Part shown: piece after piece, positions 44,174-56,818 of the stretch
How the letters are laid out: each line of letters starts with the position of its first letter
How positions within the stretch are numbered: the stretch's first letter is position 1
Assembly (NCBI RefSeq): GCF_028583425.1
Contig: NC_072794.1
Span: 23,991,232 to 24,055,231 of the forward strand
Length of the DNA: 64,000 nucleotides
Source of the DNA: Eublepharis macularius
Taxonomy: Eukaryota; Chordata; Lepidosauria; Squamata; Eublepharidae
Direction of reading: 5' to 3'
Program-made: the position numbers and the translations under genes
The notes under the pieces: generated by a model
What the model saw: only the letters and a program-made list of their open reading frames with translations
What the model was told of the DNA's origin: nothing
The model's database searches: none

Positions 44174-45380
44174 GTTACAACTTTATGGGTTTGGTGGGTT
44201 TGAGGCATTGGACCAGATCCTATAAGGGTGAGAGGGGCATTTGGGCAGCTCATGCCGACGGATCGGGAGGTAACAGCTGTCCAGCACGGCTGGCAGTGGA
44301 AGAATGCTTGCTGTGGTGCACCAGCATGGGGCTAGAGTGACATGCATCGGACAGTGAGTGGGCCTTCCAATGCCAATGAGGGTCTGTGCCCATATGCCTG
44401 GCCAATGCTCCGTCTAACTGTAACCAATAAAGTTGTGGCCATTCCAACCAAAGGATGGTGTCTGTGTGTTATTTGCTGGAATCCAGACTGATGTAGCACA
44501 TAGGTGACAAACAGCCAGAGGGTTTTCTGTGTCTTTGATGTGATATACAAGGATCAGCAGTGGAGATGTTTTGACAGAGTTAAAGTTATCACCTGTTGAT
44601 CTTAGAGTATGGAAGTTGATCTTAAAGGTGCAGAAGTGAAACCAGAACCACATTTGGCAGGTCTACTTGCACTTCAAGGGGATCATATAGGCTGTAGAAC
44701 CCGTTTGGGGATCATCCTTTCTTGCCAGACAAGTAATTTGGCACTATTGGTTTTGCAGATGCCACATCAAAACTGTTTATTGTTCTCAATTTAACAGGTA
44801 CCCCTAAGAATAAAGCTTGAGGGAGTCTGTTTTTCATCCTTTCCATCACAACTCAAGGGATTCTGATGTCTTTCAGTTTGGCATAAGTGCAAATTTGGGT
44901 CATTGGCATCCAATCTGGACAGTGATCAAAGGGTTCGTTTCCACATCCCGACAAAGTTCTCTTAGACAACACCACCCAGAAGGGGTGTTTTCTCAGCAGA
45001 AGGACTGCCTCCCTTCCCCATTGTCAGAACCAGCTTCTACATCTGCTTCTCAAATATTTGTGCGACTTCAGTTAGGAATAAATATATCCACAGCTGCCTA
45101 AGCAAGCTTGGGAAATCACTGCAGATTCCCACAAGGCATCCATCCACATTTGCAAAGGAGGTAAGGGAGAAGTAGTCTATCAGTTTCCCTGTCTAGAGAA
45201 GGATAATAGAAAAATGGTCATTTTGTATGTCTCTGCTTAAATGTGTGTGTGGAAGTGGGGGCAGGGGGTGGTATTTTCTTACAATGCATGCCCTGAAATC
45301 TTGATCACAGGGTTATAATGTGACTCCACATAGTCGTATATGTATATATAAGGTTCCAGTGGATATTTGTTGGTGTTCTC
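44174..45380. other. Intergenic, no recognised feature
   Basis: No gene seen. An AATAAA near 44427 sits in sequence that could be an LTR fragment, but no ends or TSD support it. Confidence 0.3.
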
Positions 45381-45870
45381 ATGATGTTAAAGCAGATCGG
45401 TTTCATATGTACAGAGATCCAACACTTCTGGGCTTTAATACTGAAATTAATACTTGAAGTTATTGGACAGGAGATTACTTTGAACCCTGAAGAAATTTTA
45501 GTGTGTTATCTCAAAGATGTGGTACAAAAAAAAAATCAGTTTAGAAATGGTGTTAAACCTGTTAATTACTGCACAATTATATATTACAATCTTTATTGGA
45601 AATGTACAGAAATTCCCACAACTTCAGAATGGTTGTACACAGTTTGGAAGATAGCATATTTGAGTAAATTAATATATTACAGATAGTAGTTATGTAATAA
45701 CAATTTATTTGTGGATGAATTTCTTGAACTTTGTAATCTTCTGGAAAAATAAGCTTAAGGAGGGTATCCAATCCTATGTCTTCTTTGAAAGGTTTTAATT
45801 TTCTTTCTTTTGTTTGTTTATTTGTTGAAACTCTCTGCTTTCTGTAAGATTAAAAAAATCTGAATTAAAA
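45381..45870 (+). mobile_element. L1 LINE 3' fragment
   Basis: 45381-45686 reads IQHFWALILKLI, then a tract and TTSEWLYTVWKIAYLSKL, the known C-terminal pattern of L1 ORF2. An A-rich tail (AAAAAAATCTG, AAAAAGAAAAGG) follows at 45850-45870. The copy is diverged. Confidence 0.65.
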
Positions 45871-46204
45871 AGAAAAGGTGCAAGGTTGTCAGCTGACCAG
45901 TGGCCAGACATGTTCTTGTGTCTTTAACAACTATGTGATATGAAGAAAATAGCTCTTGAAATTCTTCATACCATGGAAAGAGATATTATCATTTGCTAGT
46001 ACTTGTACATTAAGCAGATAACGGCACAGTTGAAAAGTTGACAATTTTTGCTGAAATGATAACAACCTTAGGTGGAACAAGATGGACACGAGGGATAAAT
46101 TTGTTTCTAACTGAAGCTGGGCATGTCCTGTGTTGGATTGCTACACTCTCATAGGGCCTTCAACAGCAGATTAATATCCTCTAGTGAAACTTTTTATGTC
46201 TGTG

Positions 46205-46320
46205 TAGTCAAACAAAACAGGAGTCCAGTGGCACCTTATAGATTAACAAAATGTATTTCAGAATCAGCGTTATGAGTCAGAGCTCACTTCAGCGGATGTA
46301 TTGGAATGTAAATCCATTGT
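46205..46320 (-). repeat. Short dispersed repeat, minus strand
   Basis: Complement of CTGAAGTGAGCTCTGACTCA and AAGGTGCCACTGGACTCC. Same family as 7918, 33878 and 49160. Confidence 0.5.
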
Positions 46321-46469
46321 GTTAATTCCTTTATATTCACAAGAGAAAGGCAATGGGGAGAGATAGCACAAGATTTATGACCTAATAAAAGTTGATGAAA
46401 TCTGAGGAAGTGGACGTTAGGCTTAAAATTTGCCCTTTGTGTCTGCTTGTGTTAAATTGGGCTGGGTTT

Positions 46470-46740
46470 ATTTCTTTATTATTTTTTATTTACGTTATTT
46501 ATATTCTGCCTTTCTCACTGAGACTCAAGTCAGATTACATAGTGTGACTCAGTATCAGTCAGTATCAAGGACATTTCAATACACATGCAATAGGTATACA
46601 CAATGCAAATTTGCAAAGATTTAAAAAATCAACAGAAATCCAATACGGAGCTGAAGAAATGCTGAAACAGAGCACCAGCAATTCTACGACTAACATATTA
46701 AACAACATACGAACTACCCAGTAGGATCCTACTTACAGCA
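46470..46740 (-). mobile_element. LINE 3' end, minus strand
   Basis: TTATATTCTGCCTTTCTCAC and TGAGACTCAAGTCAGATTAC are the complement of the LINE tail seen in plus orientation at 52260-52540 (TTTGAGTCTCAGTGAGAAAG). Confidence 0.6.
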
Positions 46741-46844
46741 GCAGTAGTGGAGTCTATGGTCCCTCAATGTTTCCAGCAATAAAGTCTGTGGTTCCTCCCT
46801 ATTCCTTTATGGATGGATGTCAAGTAGGTCTAGGAAGTAATAAA

Positions 46845-47730
46845 CACCTCTCTACAGAAGGATGTAATCCCAATGGCCTTGAAAGAGACAATTATGAAAC
46901 CCCGTCTGAAGAAGGAATCTCTGGCTCCCACTGACCTAAACGGCCACTGCCCAGTGATCAGCATTCCTTTTTTTGGGCAAGGTGATGAAGCAGGTGTTGG
47001 CTTCACGTTTTCAGGAATTCTTGGAGGAGATGGATTATCAAGATCCTTCAGGTATCCATCTTGTTCTCCATGCTGTTTAGCACCTACATAAAATTGCTTG
47101 GAGATTATTTGGACTAAAGTGCCACTAATATGTGGAAGCCACCCGCCTCTAGTTCTTCTTAACAGGTGGGTCTGAGGAAGTCCTGAAGAGGTGCCTGAAG
47201 AAGGTAGTGGGATGGATGATGGTTGATAAACTGAAATTCAGTCCTGATGAGGCTGAGGTGTTGTTGGTCAATGGAGAATTTGCTTGAGCACTGCGGAATC
47301 GGTCTGTCCTGGAAAGCGTTGCGTTCCCCCAAAGAAACAGGTTCATAGTTTGAGAGGGAGTTTGGATCCTGACATAGGCCTGGAGGCTCAGATCTCCTCC
47401 TTGGCATGTCCCATCTTTTATCAGCTTTGGCTGATATACCAGCTGTGGCCCTTCCTCGAAAAAGCAGGATCTGGCCATGGTCATCCCAACTCTCATTAAA
47501 TCCAGATTAGATTACTGTAATGAGTGCTATGTGGGGCTGCCTTTGAACACAGTCCAGAAACTACAGTTTGTCCAAAATGCGGCAGCCAGGTTATTTTTGG
47601 GAGGTGGATACAGGATCATATCACCCCAATGTTTTCTGCATGGCGGCCCATCTGTTTCCAGGCACAATTCAGAGCACTGATTCTTACCTTGTGGCCCTCA
47701 GTGGCTTGGAGGAGGAAGCAGTGGGTGAGC
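46845..47730 (+). mobile_element. L2 LINE ORF2 remnant
   Basis: Decayed L2 reverse transcriptase and C-terminal region. PVISIPFFGQ matches the L2 PVSNLPFLGK block, then FQEFLEE-like sequence. After a gap, 47477-47680 reads LIKSRLDYCNECYVGLPL and QFVQNAAARLF, a signature of the L2 C-terminus. Several frame changes; not functional. Confidence 0.8.
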
Positions 47731-49159
47731 TAATGCCTATTTTTGGCACCGCTGGGCTGATTTGGCCCCTGCAACTCTAGTTTGTAGCCCTGCTTTACAT
47801 GCCTTGCTCCAGGTCCAGTTTAGCTTCCTAGTCCAGTCCTGCATGCATGCATGCTTTTAGCTGGAGGCATAATCTTAAAAATGCAACAATCTGGTCTAAG
47901 ATTTCTGGTCTTTAGTTTGCCTCGTTCAGCTTGTCTTGTCCGAGTCCTTGTTGGCTCCCTTAAACATCTCGCCTTGTCTTCTGCTGCCTTTTCAATTTCT
48001 GCATGCAAAAATACAGCCGCGTCTCATCTCTCCATTTCTGATTTCTTTGCATTTGGTTTCTTTTTCTGTTTTGCATTTAATTTGAAAGTATGTTTTTTAA
48101 AAAAACAAAAAATCCATGTTTTAACTCTTGATTTTCCCCCCTTCTCTTAAAATATTCACTGTCTTCATTCTGTTGCTTTAGTTCTGTCTGGCATCTTTAT
48201 GCTTTGCAGGATTCACTGCCAGCAGCTATTTAGTTAACGAATTCTATGCCTGTGCATAAAAAACCCTCAAAACGCCAGCCAGCTTATGATCAAATTATTA
48301 TTATTTTTTAAAATGTTGGCAATTTCCTCCTTCAGTTTTTAATTATGCTTTGCTGTGTTTTGTGCAGCTGTGGACTCTTGGGGAAAGGTCTGCGATCCAA
48401 TGTGTTTTGCCTAACTTTTTTTTGGGAGATGCACAGCAACTAATTTTTTTTTAAAAAAAAATAGTTTTGAGAATATTGCAATGGAAGTAAACACTGATTG
48501 TTCCCATTAAAGCCGATTGCCTGCAATAACAAAGTTATAGGCCACTTTTATCTAAACCATGCCAATAAATATTCATAAATGCCAAAAATGCATCCCTTTT
48601 TGCTTAAAAAAAGAAGAAAACAACAGCAAAGCAAACAGGAGTCAAAAGGAGGACAATCATGAGGCTTATACTTGGAGACACTTTCAATCACATTCCTATT
48701 TACAATAGGCGAGCTAGCCTTGGGCTAAGCACAGTCTTTCTCCACCTAACCTGCCCCGCAAGTTCTTGGGAGTTACATAAGCTTTTGGAATAGGTTTAAA
48801 TAAGTAAACAAACGAAACCATTTTGCAGATTGCAAAATGTATTGTTTTCAGTCTTGTCTCTGATGTGACTTCAGTTGGGGAATAATTAAGGTGGATGGTG
48901 CTGTAAACTTACAATGCGAGCAAGCAAACTGAATCGACAAGAGGGTTGCCCTTTAAAGAGACTGAAGAGGCTTCAAAATAAGGAAAAGTTTTAATGTCAC
49001 AGGAAAGGGACATATTAGGCATTCATTTTAGAAAATATAATGTCCTGGTAATGTATTAAAAGTTGCTTTGGGGTTTTATGGTGTGTCTCTTCTTTTTATC
49101 GAGTATTTCTCATTCTTTCAATACAAAATGAGTGGCCAGAGGGTCTGAAGAGGGGAGAT
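47731..49159. other. Intergenic, AT-rich, unrecognised
   Basis: Poly-A/T rich near 48090-48110 and 48440-48470. No gene or repeat named. Confidence 0.3.
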
Positions 49160-49235
49160 GAGACTGTTGAAAGCTTACACTCTGAAAATCTTGTTGGTGT
49201 CTAAGGTGCCACTGGATTCAAGTCCTGCCAGCCTC
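49160..49235 (+). repeat. Short dispersed repeat, plus strand
   Basis: GAAAGCTTACACTCTG and CTAAGGTGCCACTGGATTCA. CTGAAGA stands just upstream at 49145. Confidence 0.5.
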
Positions 49236-49342
49236 CACTTGAGTCAAGCATAACAATTATTTGGCAATCTAGCTTTGTCCTTCAAACAACAGAGATACTG
49301 ACAACGGCATACTCTGCAGAGTTATGTCATTGGAGTCAGAAG

Positions 49343-49767
49343 TAGAGATGGGCATGAACCGGGAAAAACTGAACCATGCGGTTCATGGTTCATCAAATTT
49401 CACAAACCACGAACTTTCACAAACCTACACCTGGTTCGCGAACCAGCTAATTTGGTTCGTAGAAACGTCACATCTGGGTCAGAAAATCGTCACGTCTGGG
49501 TCAGCAGAAGGTCACTTCTGGGTCAGCAGAAGGTCACTTCCAGGTCAGCAGAAGTTCTGCAGGAAGTCCATCCCCTGTTGCCTAGGAAACTGATTGATTG
49601 GCACCAGGCTGTCTGCAGTCACGAACAAAAAAATGAACCAAATGAACCAGCCTAAAGTTCATGGCAATTCGTCAGAAATGGGATCTGACGAACTGCGGTT
49701 CGTGAACCATGAACCGACCTGGTTTGTGCTTAATTTTGGTTTGTATTTTGATTCGTGTCCATCTCTA
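49343..49767. mobile_element. Non-autonomous hAT element, TAGAGATGGGCACGAA family, copy 4
   Basis: Perfect TSD GTCAGAAG at 49335-49342 and 49768-49775. The interior has a short tandem of GGTCACTTCTGGGTCAGCAG units. Confidence 0.88.
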
Positions 49768-50481
49768 GTCAGAAGGTGTAACTCTGCATTGGATGGCACT
49801 TTCAGAGGATATGACTGCAAAATTGGTTGTAATTCTGTCATCAATGACATGAAGGCCTGTCCTTGCTGACACAGCTTCACAGGTTCTTTCTTTTTAAGCA
49901 AGATGCTGTGAAATGGTGAGTTACCTTGCATGGTTGTTAGAGTTCTTAATCATAGTAGCTCTACATGTTACTTCTTTTATGGGTTCTCTGCGGAATCAAC
50001 CTGTACTGTCAGGGACTGGCTTCTATTTTTTAAAAAATAGCATGCAAATGAAGTCAGAAAGCTGCTTCTAGGGGAGGGAAAGCTCCTGCCTTTCTCCCAA
50101 GTTTTTTTCTCAGTGCAAAAACAGTGTGAATGGGAGCGGAGATATTTCCCCATTTCTGCTGTTCCACATGGAGGTATTGTGCACTCCTGAGGCAGCATGG
50201 GGGGGGGAGCTTTATATTGATGACTTATGATTTTATGGTATTGTTGGCACTTGACACCCCCACCCCCCCACCAAACAAGACTTTAGAGAGACAGTTTGGG
50301 CTCCCGTCATCTGCCCCCACTGCAATCACAGATCTACCTAGAGCAGGTGGAGGATTGTGAAAATGATTTGAGGAATGTTCCTCTCAGCTCTTCAAATGGC
50401 TGCTGGAGGAAGAATTTCATTTCTCCAGGGATGACATATTGTCATCTGAGTGCTGGGAAAATTTATTATCTCCTACACATA
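49768..50481. other. Intergenic, no recognised feature
   Basis: 49980-50200 looks like the complement of 38720-38940 (CAGTGCAAAAACAG, AGCTCCTG, AGCATGCAAATGAAG), so it is a dispersed repeat of unknown family. Confidence 0.4.
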
Positions 50482-50564
50482 GGGCCAAGCTACAAGTGAC
50501 GAATGACACTTCAATGGCAAGTGAACAGACTCACATGCATTCCTCCCTGTTCACTTGCCCCTGA
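50482..50564. mobile_element. Partial MITE, GGGCCAAGCTACA family
   Basis: GGGCCAAGCTACAAGTGACG at the left and GTTCACTTGCCC near the right match the copy at 5123. The right terminus is not found. Confidence 0.55.
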
Positions 50565-50719
50565 GATGTTCTGCCAGGCACATGGTTGAGGCTGGTCCTG
50601 TATACATCTTGGTGAGCCTCTCTACCAGTCTCCTATCAGGGGATTGCATAGTCATCTTGGCCTCCCCACATGAGTTGTAGTGTGTACAGCAATGACTGTT
50701 CCCTCCCTGTGCATGGTGG

Positions 50720-50895
50720 CAGAGGTGGGCTGTACTAGTCGCTATCTTGAGAACTGTATTCTGTGATAATTATGATGTTTTTATTGTGATTTTAAAATGT
50801 ATTTATAATTGTCGTAAGCTTCTCTGAGCCCGCTCTGAGCCTTCTTGAGGGGAGGGCAGGCTAGAAGCCTAATAAATAAATAAATAAATAAATAA
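50720..50895 (+). mobile_element. LINE 3' end, L2/CR1 type
   Basis: TGAGCCCGCTCTGAGCC, GAGGGGAGGGCAGGCTAGAAG and an AATA tail (AATAAATAAATAAATAAA). Confidence 0.7.
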
Positions 50896-52259
50896 CTTTG
50901 CCTCCTCCCAGGCTATTGAAGTGGGTAACGAAAGACACAGCAAAGGGACTTGGAAGAATATCTGTCACTTTGTACTATCATCTTTGCCACCTTCATTCCA
51001 AAAACAGCAGCTGAGATGCCCACACGATCAGCTAGTCCAGCAATGAATGCTCCCCTGTGGCCAAAGACATCCAGTGGTTCTAGCTAGCCTACTGCTTAGC
51101 CACCTTTTGCCAACCCATGTTGGACTCAGGCTGCTTCCACACGTCCTTAATGGGACGGCCTGCCAACAGAACTCCGCATAATATAAAATAATATATATTG
51201 TTTATAGTTTAACATTGTATTCCCCGGTTGTGTGTTAGTGAGTTTTGCCAACGGAACTCTGGCAGGTTATCTCACTCATTACACACATCATCATTTCCCA
51301 TGTGTGAGTGGGTCATGATGATCCCAGTTTTTAAGCATATTTTGTGAAATCTGTTTTGGCCGTGTTTATTTTTGGTGCAGGTTTCCCATGCAATTATCCT
51401 TCCGTATCAATGCATGCAGAGCCTTTTTTGCGCTTCAGAAGAACTTTCCCACAAATCTCCAACACCTCCTCCTTTAAACATCACACATGTGTCTGGCTTA
51501 CGATTGTATAATTCCTCCCCTCTTTTTAAAACTTTTTTTGACAGTCCTTGAGCTATTACGATATCTATGTATACAATAGGAATCATGCTTGTTTCATTGG
51601 ATCACTCAGCAATTGGACTATCAGTCTAGCAACAACATTGAGAATGGAATGCCATTTCTGATTTTAAATCCCAAATCACGCAATTGGGCTACTCTACTGT
51701 TTGCATATTTATTAAACACTTCTGTATTTAAAACTTTGAGTGGGAAATCAGTGGTAGAGAATGGAGTACTATGCATGTGCAGTTTCTACAGAAGCGGAAA
51801 GACAGGAAAATGGTATATAGCGCAATCTCACAGGCGATAAAGTTGAGCGGGAATGCGCCAACGTCATTTGTGATAAGGCTCAGATAAAGAATGCATTTTC
51901 TGTTTGGGGACCTTATTTTTACGACAAACAGCTAAATGAAGCAGCTAAATCCTGAAGTGGGCTGTAAAATATTTACTCTCTCAGACTTGGAGAGAAGGTT
52001 GATAAAATGTGTATTTACGAAGGAAATACTTAGACAGTCCACTCAACATAGTTTTAAGTCCGCAAGTTTGTATAAATGGTACAGAAGCATTTTAAAATGG
52101 CTGCCCAAGAAGCTCAAACATCCACTTTTGAGTTAATTTTTAACTGGGGAATTTCTATGAAGTATCATCTATTTTCAAAAGGGTATAGCAGTCTTTCAGT
52201 TGTCAGGTGATATAACGGAATGCTGAAAACAAGATTTAGCCCTTAACTAGGGTTACCAG
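50896..52259. other. Intergenic, no recognised feature
   Basis: Nothing recognised by eye. Confidence 0.3.
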
Positions 52260-52540
52260 GTCCCTATGTGCTCCTATCTACCACCTGTTCCTTTAAGTAT
52301 GACCCTACTGGGTAGCTCTATGTTGTCTAATGTCAGTCCTAGAATTGCTTATGCTCTGTTTCAACATTTCTTCAACTCTGTATTGGATTTTTGCTTATAT
52401 CTTTGTAAACTCACATTTAATTACCCTATGGCATTGTTTATTGATATTGACTGTACTAATCTCACGCTATGTAATACACTTTGAGTCTCAGTGAGAAAGA
52501 TGGACTATAAATGATATAAATAAATAAAAATAAATGCCAA
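52260..52540 (+). mobile_element. LINE 3' end, plus strand
   Basis: CACTTTGAGTCTCAGTGAGA, then GGACTATAAATGATATAAAT and an AAAT-rich tail. Same family as 46470. Confidence 0.6.
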
Positions 52541-53167
52541 GGGATGGAGAGACTGACTGGATCATGTAGGGGGCTCACCAGCATTGTTATTATGTCACCA
52601 GCAATGTGCTGGCGTCACTCCCCATGCACCCAGAAGTGACATCAGTGAGTTGCAGGGATCACTCTGGCATTTTGACAAATTCTATGGTTTAACCATAGAG
52701 AGCATTCCCCTGTAATGTGCTGATGTCACTTCTGGGTGCATGGGGAGTGCCATCAGCATGCTGGAATCCTGCCTGTCCTCCCCCAGTTTCCTGTCCTCCT
52801 CCACTGGCCAGCTGAGCAGTGGCAAGAAGCACCAGCTGGTGGCAAGGAAGCACTCTCCAGTACCAGAGGAATGGCAGCCCTGTTGCCAAATGTAGTTTGG
52901 AAAATTCCTGGAGATTTGGAGACATTCTGTGGAGAACGCAAAAGTTGGGTAGGGGGAGGAGGTCAAAGGAGGGGTAATTCCATAGAGCCCCTCACCTGAA
53001 GCTGCCATTTCCTCTAGAGGAATTGATCTGTGTAGTCTAGAGAACAGTAATAATTCCAGGAGAATTGGTGCCCCTGTGCTTAAACAGGAGATACCTGGAA
53101 CGCTGGAAGGTGAAGCTGGCAGAGATGTCTTTTTTGGTGCCTCCACCACTGGAATCCTACTAGAGAG
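52541..53167. other. Degraded hAT-like repeats
   Basis: 52590-52750 has ACCCAGAAGTGACATCAG and its complement TGATGTCACTTCTGGGTGC, a foldback. 52890-53075 matches the TAGGGTTGCCA family on the minus strand (AAATTCCTGGAGATTTGG). Confidence 0.45.
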
Positions 53168-53752
53168 TAGAGATGAGCACAAACCACATTACGAACGTCA
53201 AAAAACCACGAAATTGGCGATCACGCGATCGTAATCTGGCGGTTTGTGATTGTCCACAGCCAATGAACCAGCGTTCGGGAGAGGCCTGGTTCGGTGCATT
53301 CGGCCACGGTTTGGGAACCCAGACAGTCAGGTGCCAGCAGTCAATTCCCCTGGCAATGGAGCTGGGGGAATGCCTGAACTCTGTCTGCGCTCCTTCTGTC
53401 GCCCTGGAAACCCAAATCAAAGCCCAGCTTACCTTGATTGGCAGGGCTTCCTTCCAACCATGGAGCTGCAAAGTGGTTACAAGTTGGGAGAAGACACCCA
53501 GGGGAGGGAGGGGGAAGGGGGTGTTCTGTAGCCATGGGCACTACAATCTCATCCCTGCGAACCCTGATAGGCAGCTCTGACGGCCAAACACAGACCTCCT
53601 GTGCTGCTCAATGGGACCTGTGCTTATAAATAGCCGTGGGCTCCCAGGCTGGGTTTCACTTTCAGCAAGCAGTGGAGTGGAACAGAGCTCTTGCTTGCCA
53701 CTTCCTAACCTTCGGGGAGAGAGACTGAGAGTATAATTGAGCTTGGATTTTT

Positions 53753-56278
53753 GTGGGAGTTTCCTGGGGGCCTTGGATTGGAGAGGGTATAACTCCAAAA
53801 TCCCTTTTGCAATCTTGTCCAAACTTGGGTGATAGTTGCCCGGTATGTCAGCAGGTGGGCCACAATAAAGATCACGCAAAGGCACCTCTTCAGAGGGTAC
53901 CAATTATTCCTGAGCCCTTTGCTGAGATTCAAGTGGATGTCCAAGGACCATTTCCAGTCTCACGGGCAGGTAAAAGATTTATTTTAGTTATAGTGGATCA
54001 TTTTTCTGGGTACCCCATAGCTGTCCCCTTGAGAACAGCTACAGCCGAAAATGTTGCCAAGGGTTTATTAGATCAAATTGCTATTTTTGGGTGGCCACAA
54101 GTTATCACCTCAGATAGAGGAAGTTGCTTCCTTAATAAGTTGATGCAAAAGCTGTATGAATTGGCTGGAGTAAGGCAAAATCTTTCAGCAGCATATCATC
54201 CTCAGTCCCATGGCTCAGCTGAACGTTGGGGGGGAACTCTTGTCCGCATGATAAAGGCATTTTGCCACGAAAAACAAGGCACATGGGACCAAAACTTACA
54301 GTTGTTGGTCTCTGCATACAGAGAGGCCCCTCATCCATCGTTAGGGGGCCTGTCACCAAACGAGGTAATGTTTGGTAGAAAGATTGCAGGACTGATGCAT
54401 CTGATACGTCAAAAGTGGGAGGGTGTAACAACCCTTGATCAATCAAAATCTGTTACCCAGTTTTTTGTTAATTTGCAAGAGAACTTAAAGCGAGTCCAAG
54501 CAATAGCTTTAGAGGCTTTGGAAGAAGCTCGAGGGAGGAATAAAGCCTATTTTGATAGGACAGCTAAGGTTAGAACCTTGCAGAAGGGGGACTTAGCATT
54601 GATTCTAACTCCTGGAATTCCTGGGAAGTTGGATCTTCAATGGGAGGGCCCTTATGAAGTTGTGGAGTGCTGTGAGGATAACAATTATAAGATTTGTGAC
54701 CCAGTTAAAGGCACCTTACTGTCTCATATAAACCGTCTGAAGAAATTTGTGCCAAGGACTGCTAAACAGTTCTCAGTAGCAACCTGGCCTGAGCAGGATT
54801 TTGAAATCCCTCACCTACTGGGTGACTGTGCGAGGCCTGATGGCATAGCTCAGTTGCCTATGGGAGAAAACTTGTCTGTTCAGCAAAAAGAGCAGCTGAT
54901 GATGTTGTTGAAAGACTATCAATTATTGTTTACTAACAAGCCTGGCAGGACACATTTGATTGAGCATGATTTGGACACTGGAGATGCTGAACCAGTAAGG
55001 AGCCCTATGCATCCGATCAGGGGGCCCCTGCGGCAAGTTGTGGAAAAGGAAATACAGCAAATGTTAGAGATGGGAGTTATTGAGCCAACTTCATCCCAGT
55101 GGTCTTCTAATCTCGTAATTGTGCCAAAGAAAAGGCTCAATGAAACAGATCCCTTGCAATACCGCCTGTGTGTGGATTATAGGAAGCTGAATAAGCTGTG
55201 CAAAATGGATCAGTATCCATCACCTAATGTTGAGGAGACTTTGGAGAGACTGGCCCATGCTAAATACATCTCCACTGTGGATCTTACAAGTGGTTATTGG
55301 CAGTTGCCGCTTTCTGAAAGTGCTAAAGAGAAGACTGCATTTTCTTGTTTCCTCGGACAGTTTCGTTTTACAGTCTTGCCCTTTGGAGTCTGCACAGCTA
55401 GCAAGGTGTTCCAAAGGTTGATGGATCAAGTCTTATCTGGACTAACATTTGCAGTGAGTTTTCAAGATGATATTGCAGTGATTAGTTCCACTTGGGAGGA
55501 ACACCTGAGACACTTGGATATGGTGCTCCAGAGGATCCAGCAAGCAGGACTTACTGTAAAGCCCCAAAAATGTCAACTTGCCAGCAGTAGCGTGCTATAT
55601 CTGGGACATCAAATAGGGGGTGGGAAAATAGCACCCCATAAAGCAAAGGTTGATGCCATAATGAACTGGCCTTCACCTATCACTAAAAAACAAGTCCAGA
55701 GTTTCTTAGGTGCTGCTGGGTTTTATCGTCGCTTTATTCCCAACTATAGTGATCTGGCAGCTCCTTTAACTGACTTGTGTAAGAAAGACGTTCCAATCAG
55801 AATTCGGTGGACTCCTGCTTGCCAACAAGCATTTGAGGCCATTAAACAATATCTAGCACATGCCCCTGTATTAAAACCTCCTGACTACACTGAACCCTTT
55901 ATTGTGAGAACTGATGCCTCAAGGAATGGGTTAGGTGTGGTGTTGCTGCAGAAGGGCTCAGATGATTGTCTTCATCCTGTAGTGTACCTCAGTCGTAAAC
56001 TTCTACCCAGAGAAAAGAGGTACAGTGTGGGCGAAATTGAGGCATTGGCCTTAACCTGGGGAATTAATAAATTGAGAACATATCTAAGGGGAACTCATTT
56101 CCATCTAGAGACAGATCATAATCCCCTTACATTCATCCACAGGATGAAGGAGACAAATTCCAGGGTGATGAGGTGGGCTTTAAGCCTGCAAGACTTCTCC
56201 TTTGATGTAATACACATCAAGGGGAAAGATAACATTTTAGCTGATGCCTTGTCCAGGTGTCATGAAGAAGATGACTAA
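53753..56278 (+). mobile_element. Gmr1-like (Ty3/gypsy) retrotransposon pol region, integrase before RT
   Basis: A fossil LTR-type element of the Gmr1 group, a Ty3/gypsy branch whose pol order resembles Ty1/copia. Order along the frame: integrase zinc-finger remainder (SCPVCQ), integrase core with D62, D121 and E157 (35 residues between the last two), a WEGPYEVVE GPY/F-like module near residue 300, reverse transcriptase (CVDYRKLNKL near 472; FQDD near 569), then RNase H (TDASRNGLG near 718, TDHNPLTF near 785). The element is incomplete as seen: gag, protease and a second LTR were not recognised. It lies inside the hAT element at 53168-57147, so it is younger than that copy. Confidence 0.85.
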
Positions 56279-56528
56279 GGCTGTAGTGAGCAGTGTAACT
56301 TGTATGATGCAGTGAGGTGTTATATCTGTAATTTATTTGAACCTTGGTGTATACAAGTGTACGTTTGTTATGCTGTTGCTAAAACTTGTTATTTTTGACT
56401 AACAGGCTGTGTAACCAGTATATAGAATTGTCATCTGTTATATGCTGACTGTAAGACCCTTGGATGATACCCTACTCAAGTGAATTCTCCACCATGTCCT
56501 GTATAGCCTTGTTGGAGAATTGGGGGGG

Positions 56529-56818
56529 ATGTCTAGAACGGCAGATAGTTAGTGAATTGAATGCACCTGGGCTGTGCCGAGATTAGGTGGTTCCTCCTCC
56601 TCGTTAAGATAAAGGGTTGGCGTGGGCGGGGAGGAGTTAGTTGGTCGACGCCAAGGACAAGCTTTGTACTCATCTGTTGGTTAGTGCTAGCCAAGTTAGA
56701 TTTGGGTTTTCCTTTCCTTTTGTTATTTATTGCCATTGCTGTTGCTTTTAGAGTGGCTTTATTTGATTTAATAAATAACTATTTTGCCTAAAGCTCGAGT
56801 GTCTGGCTGCTGTGTGCA
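56529..56818 (+). mobile_element. Putative 3' LTR of the Gmr1-like element (fossil)
   Basis: It follows a purine-rich tract (ATTGGGGGGGA), starts TGTCTAGAACGG, holds AATAAATAAC near 56769 and may end at GTGTGCA. The end point is a guess because no partner LTR was found for comparison. Confidence 0.5.

Noticed and set aside
44190-44480. Possible LTR fragment with AATAAA and TTGTGGCC
   Set aside because: No paired ends or TSD could be found; kept only as a note.
52682-53182. 166-codon minus-strand frame
   Set aside because: Spans worn TAGGGTTGCCA-type repeats and a foldback; composition shows no protein family.
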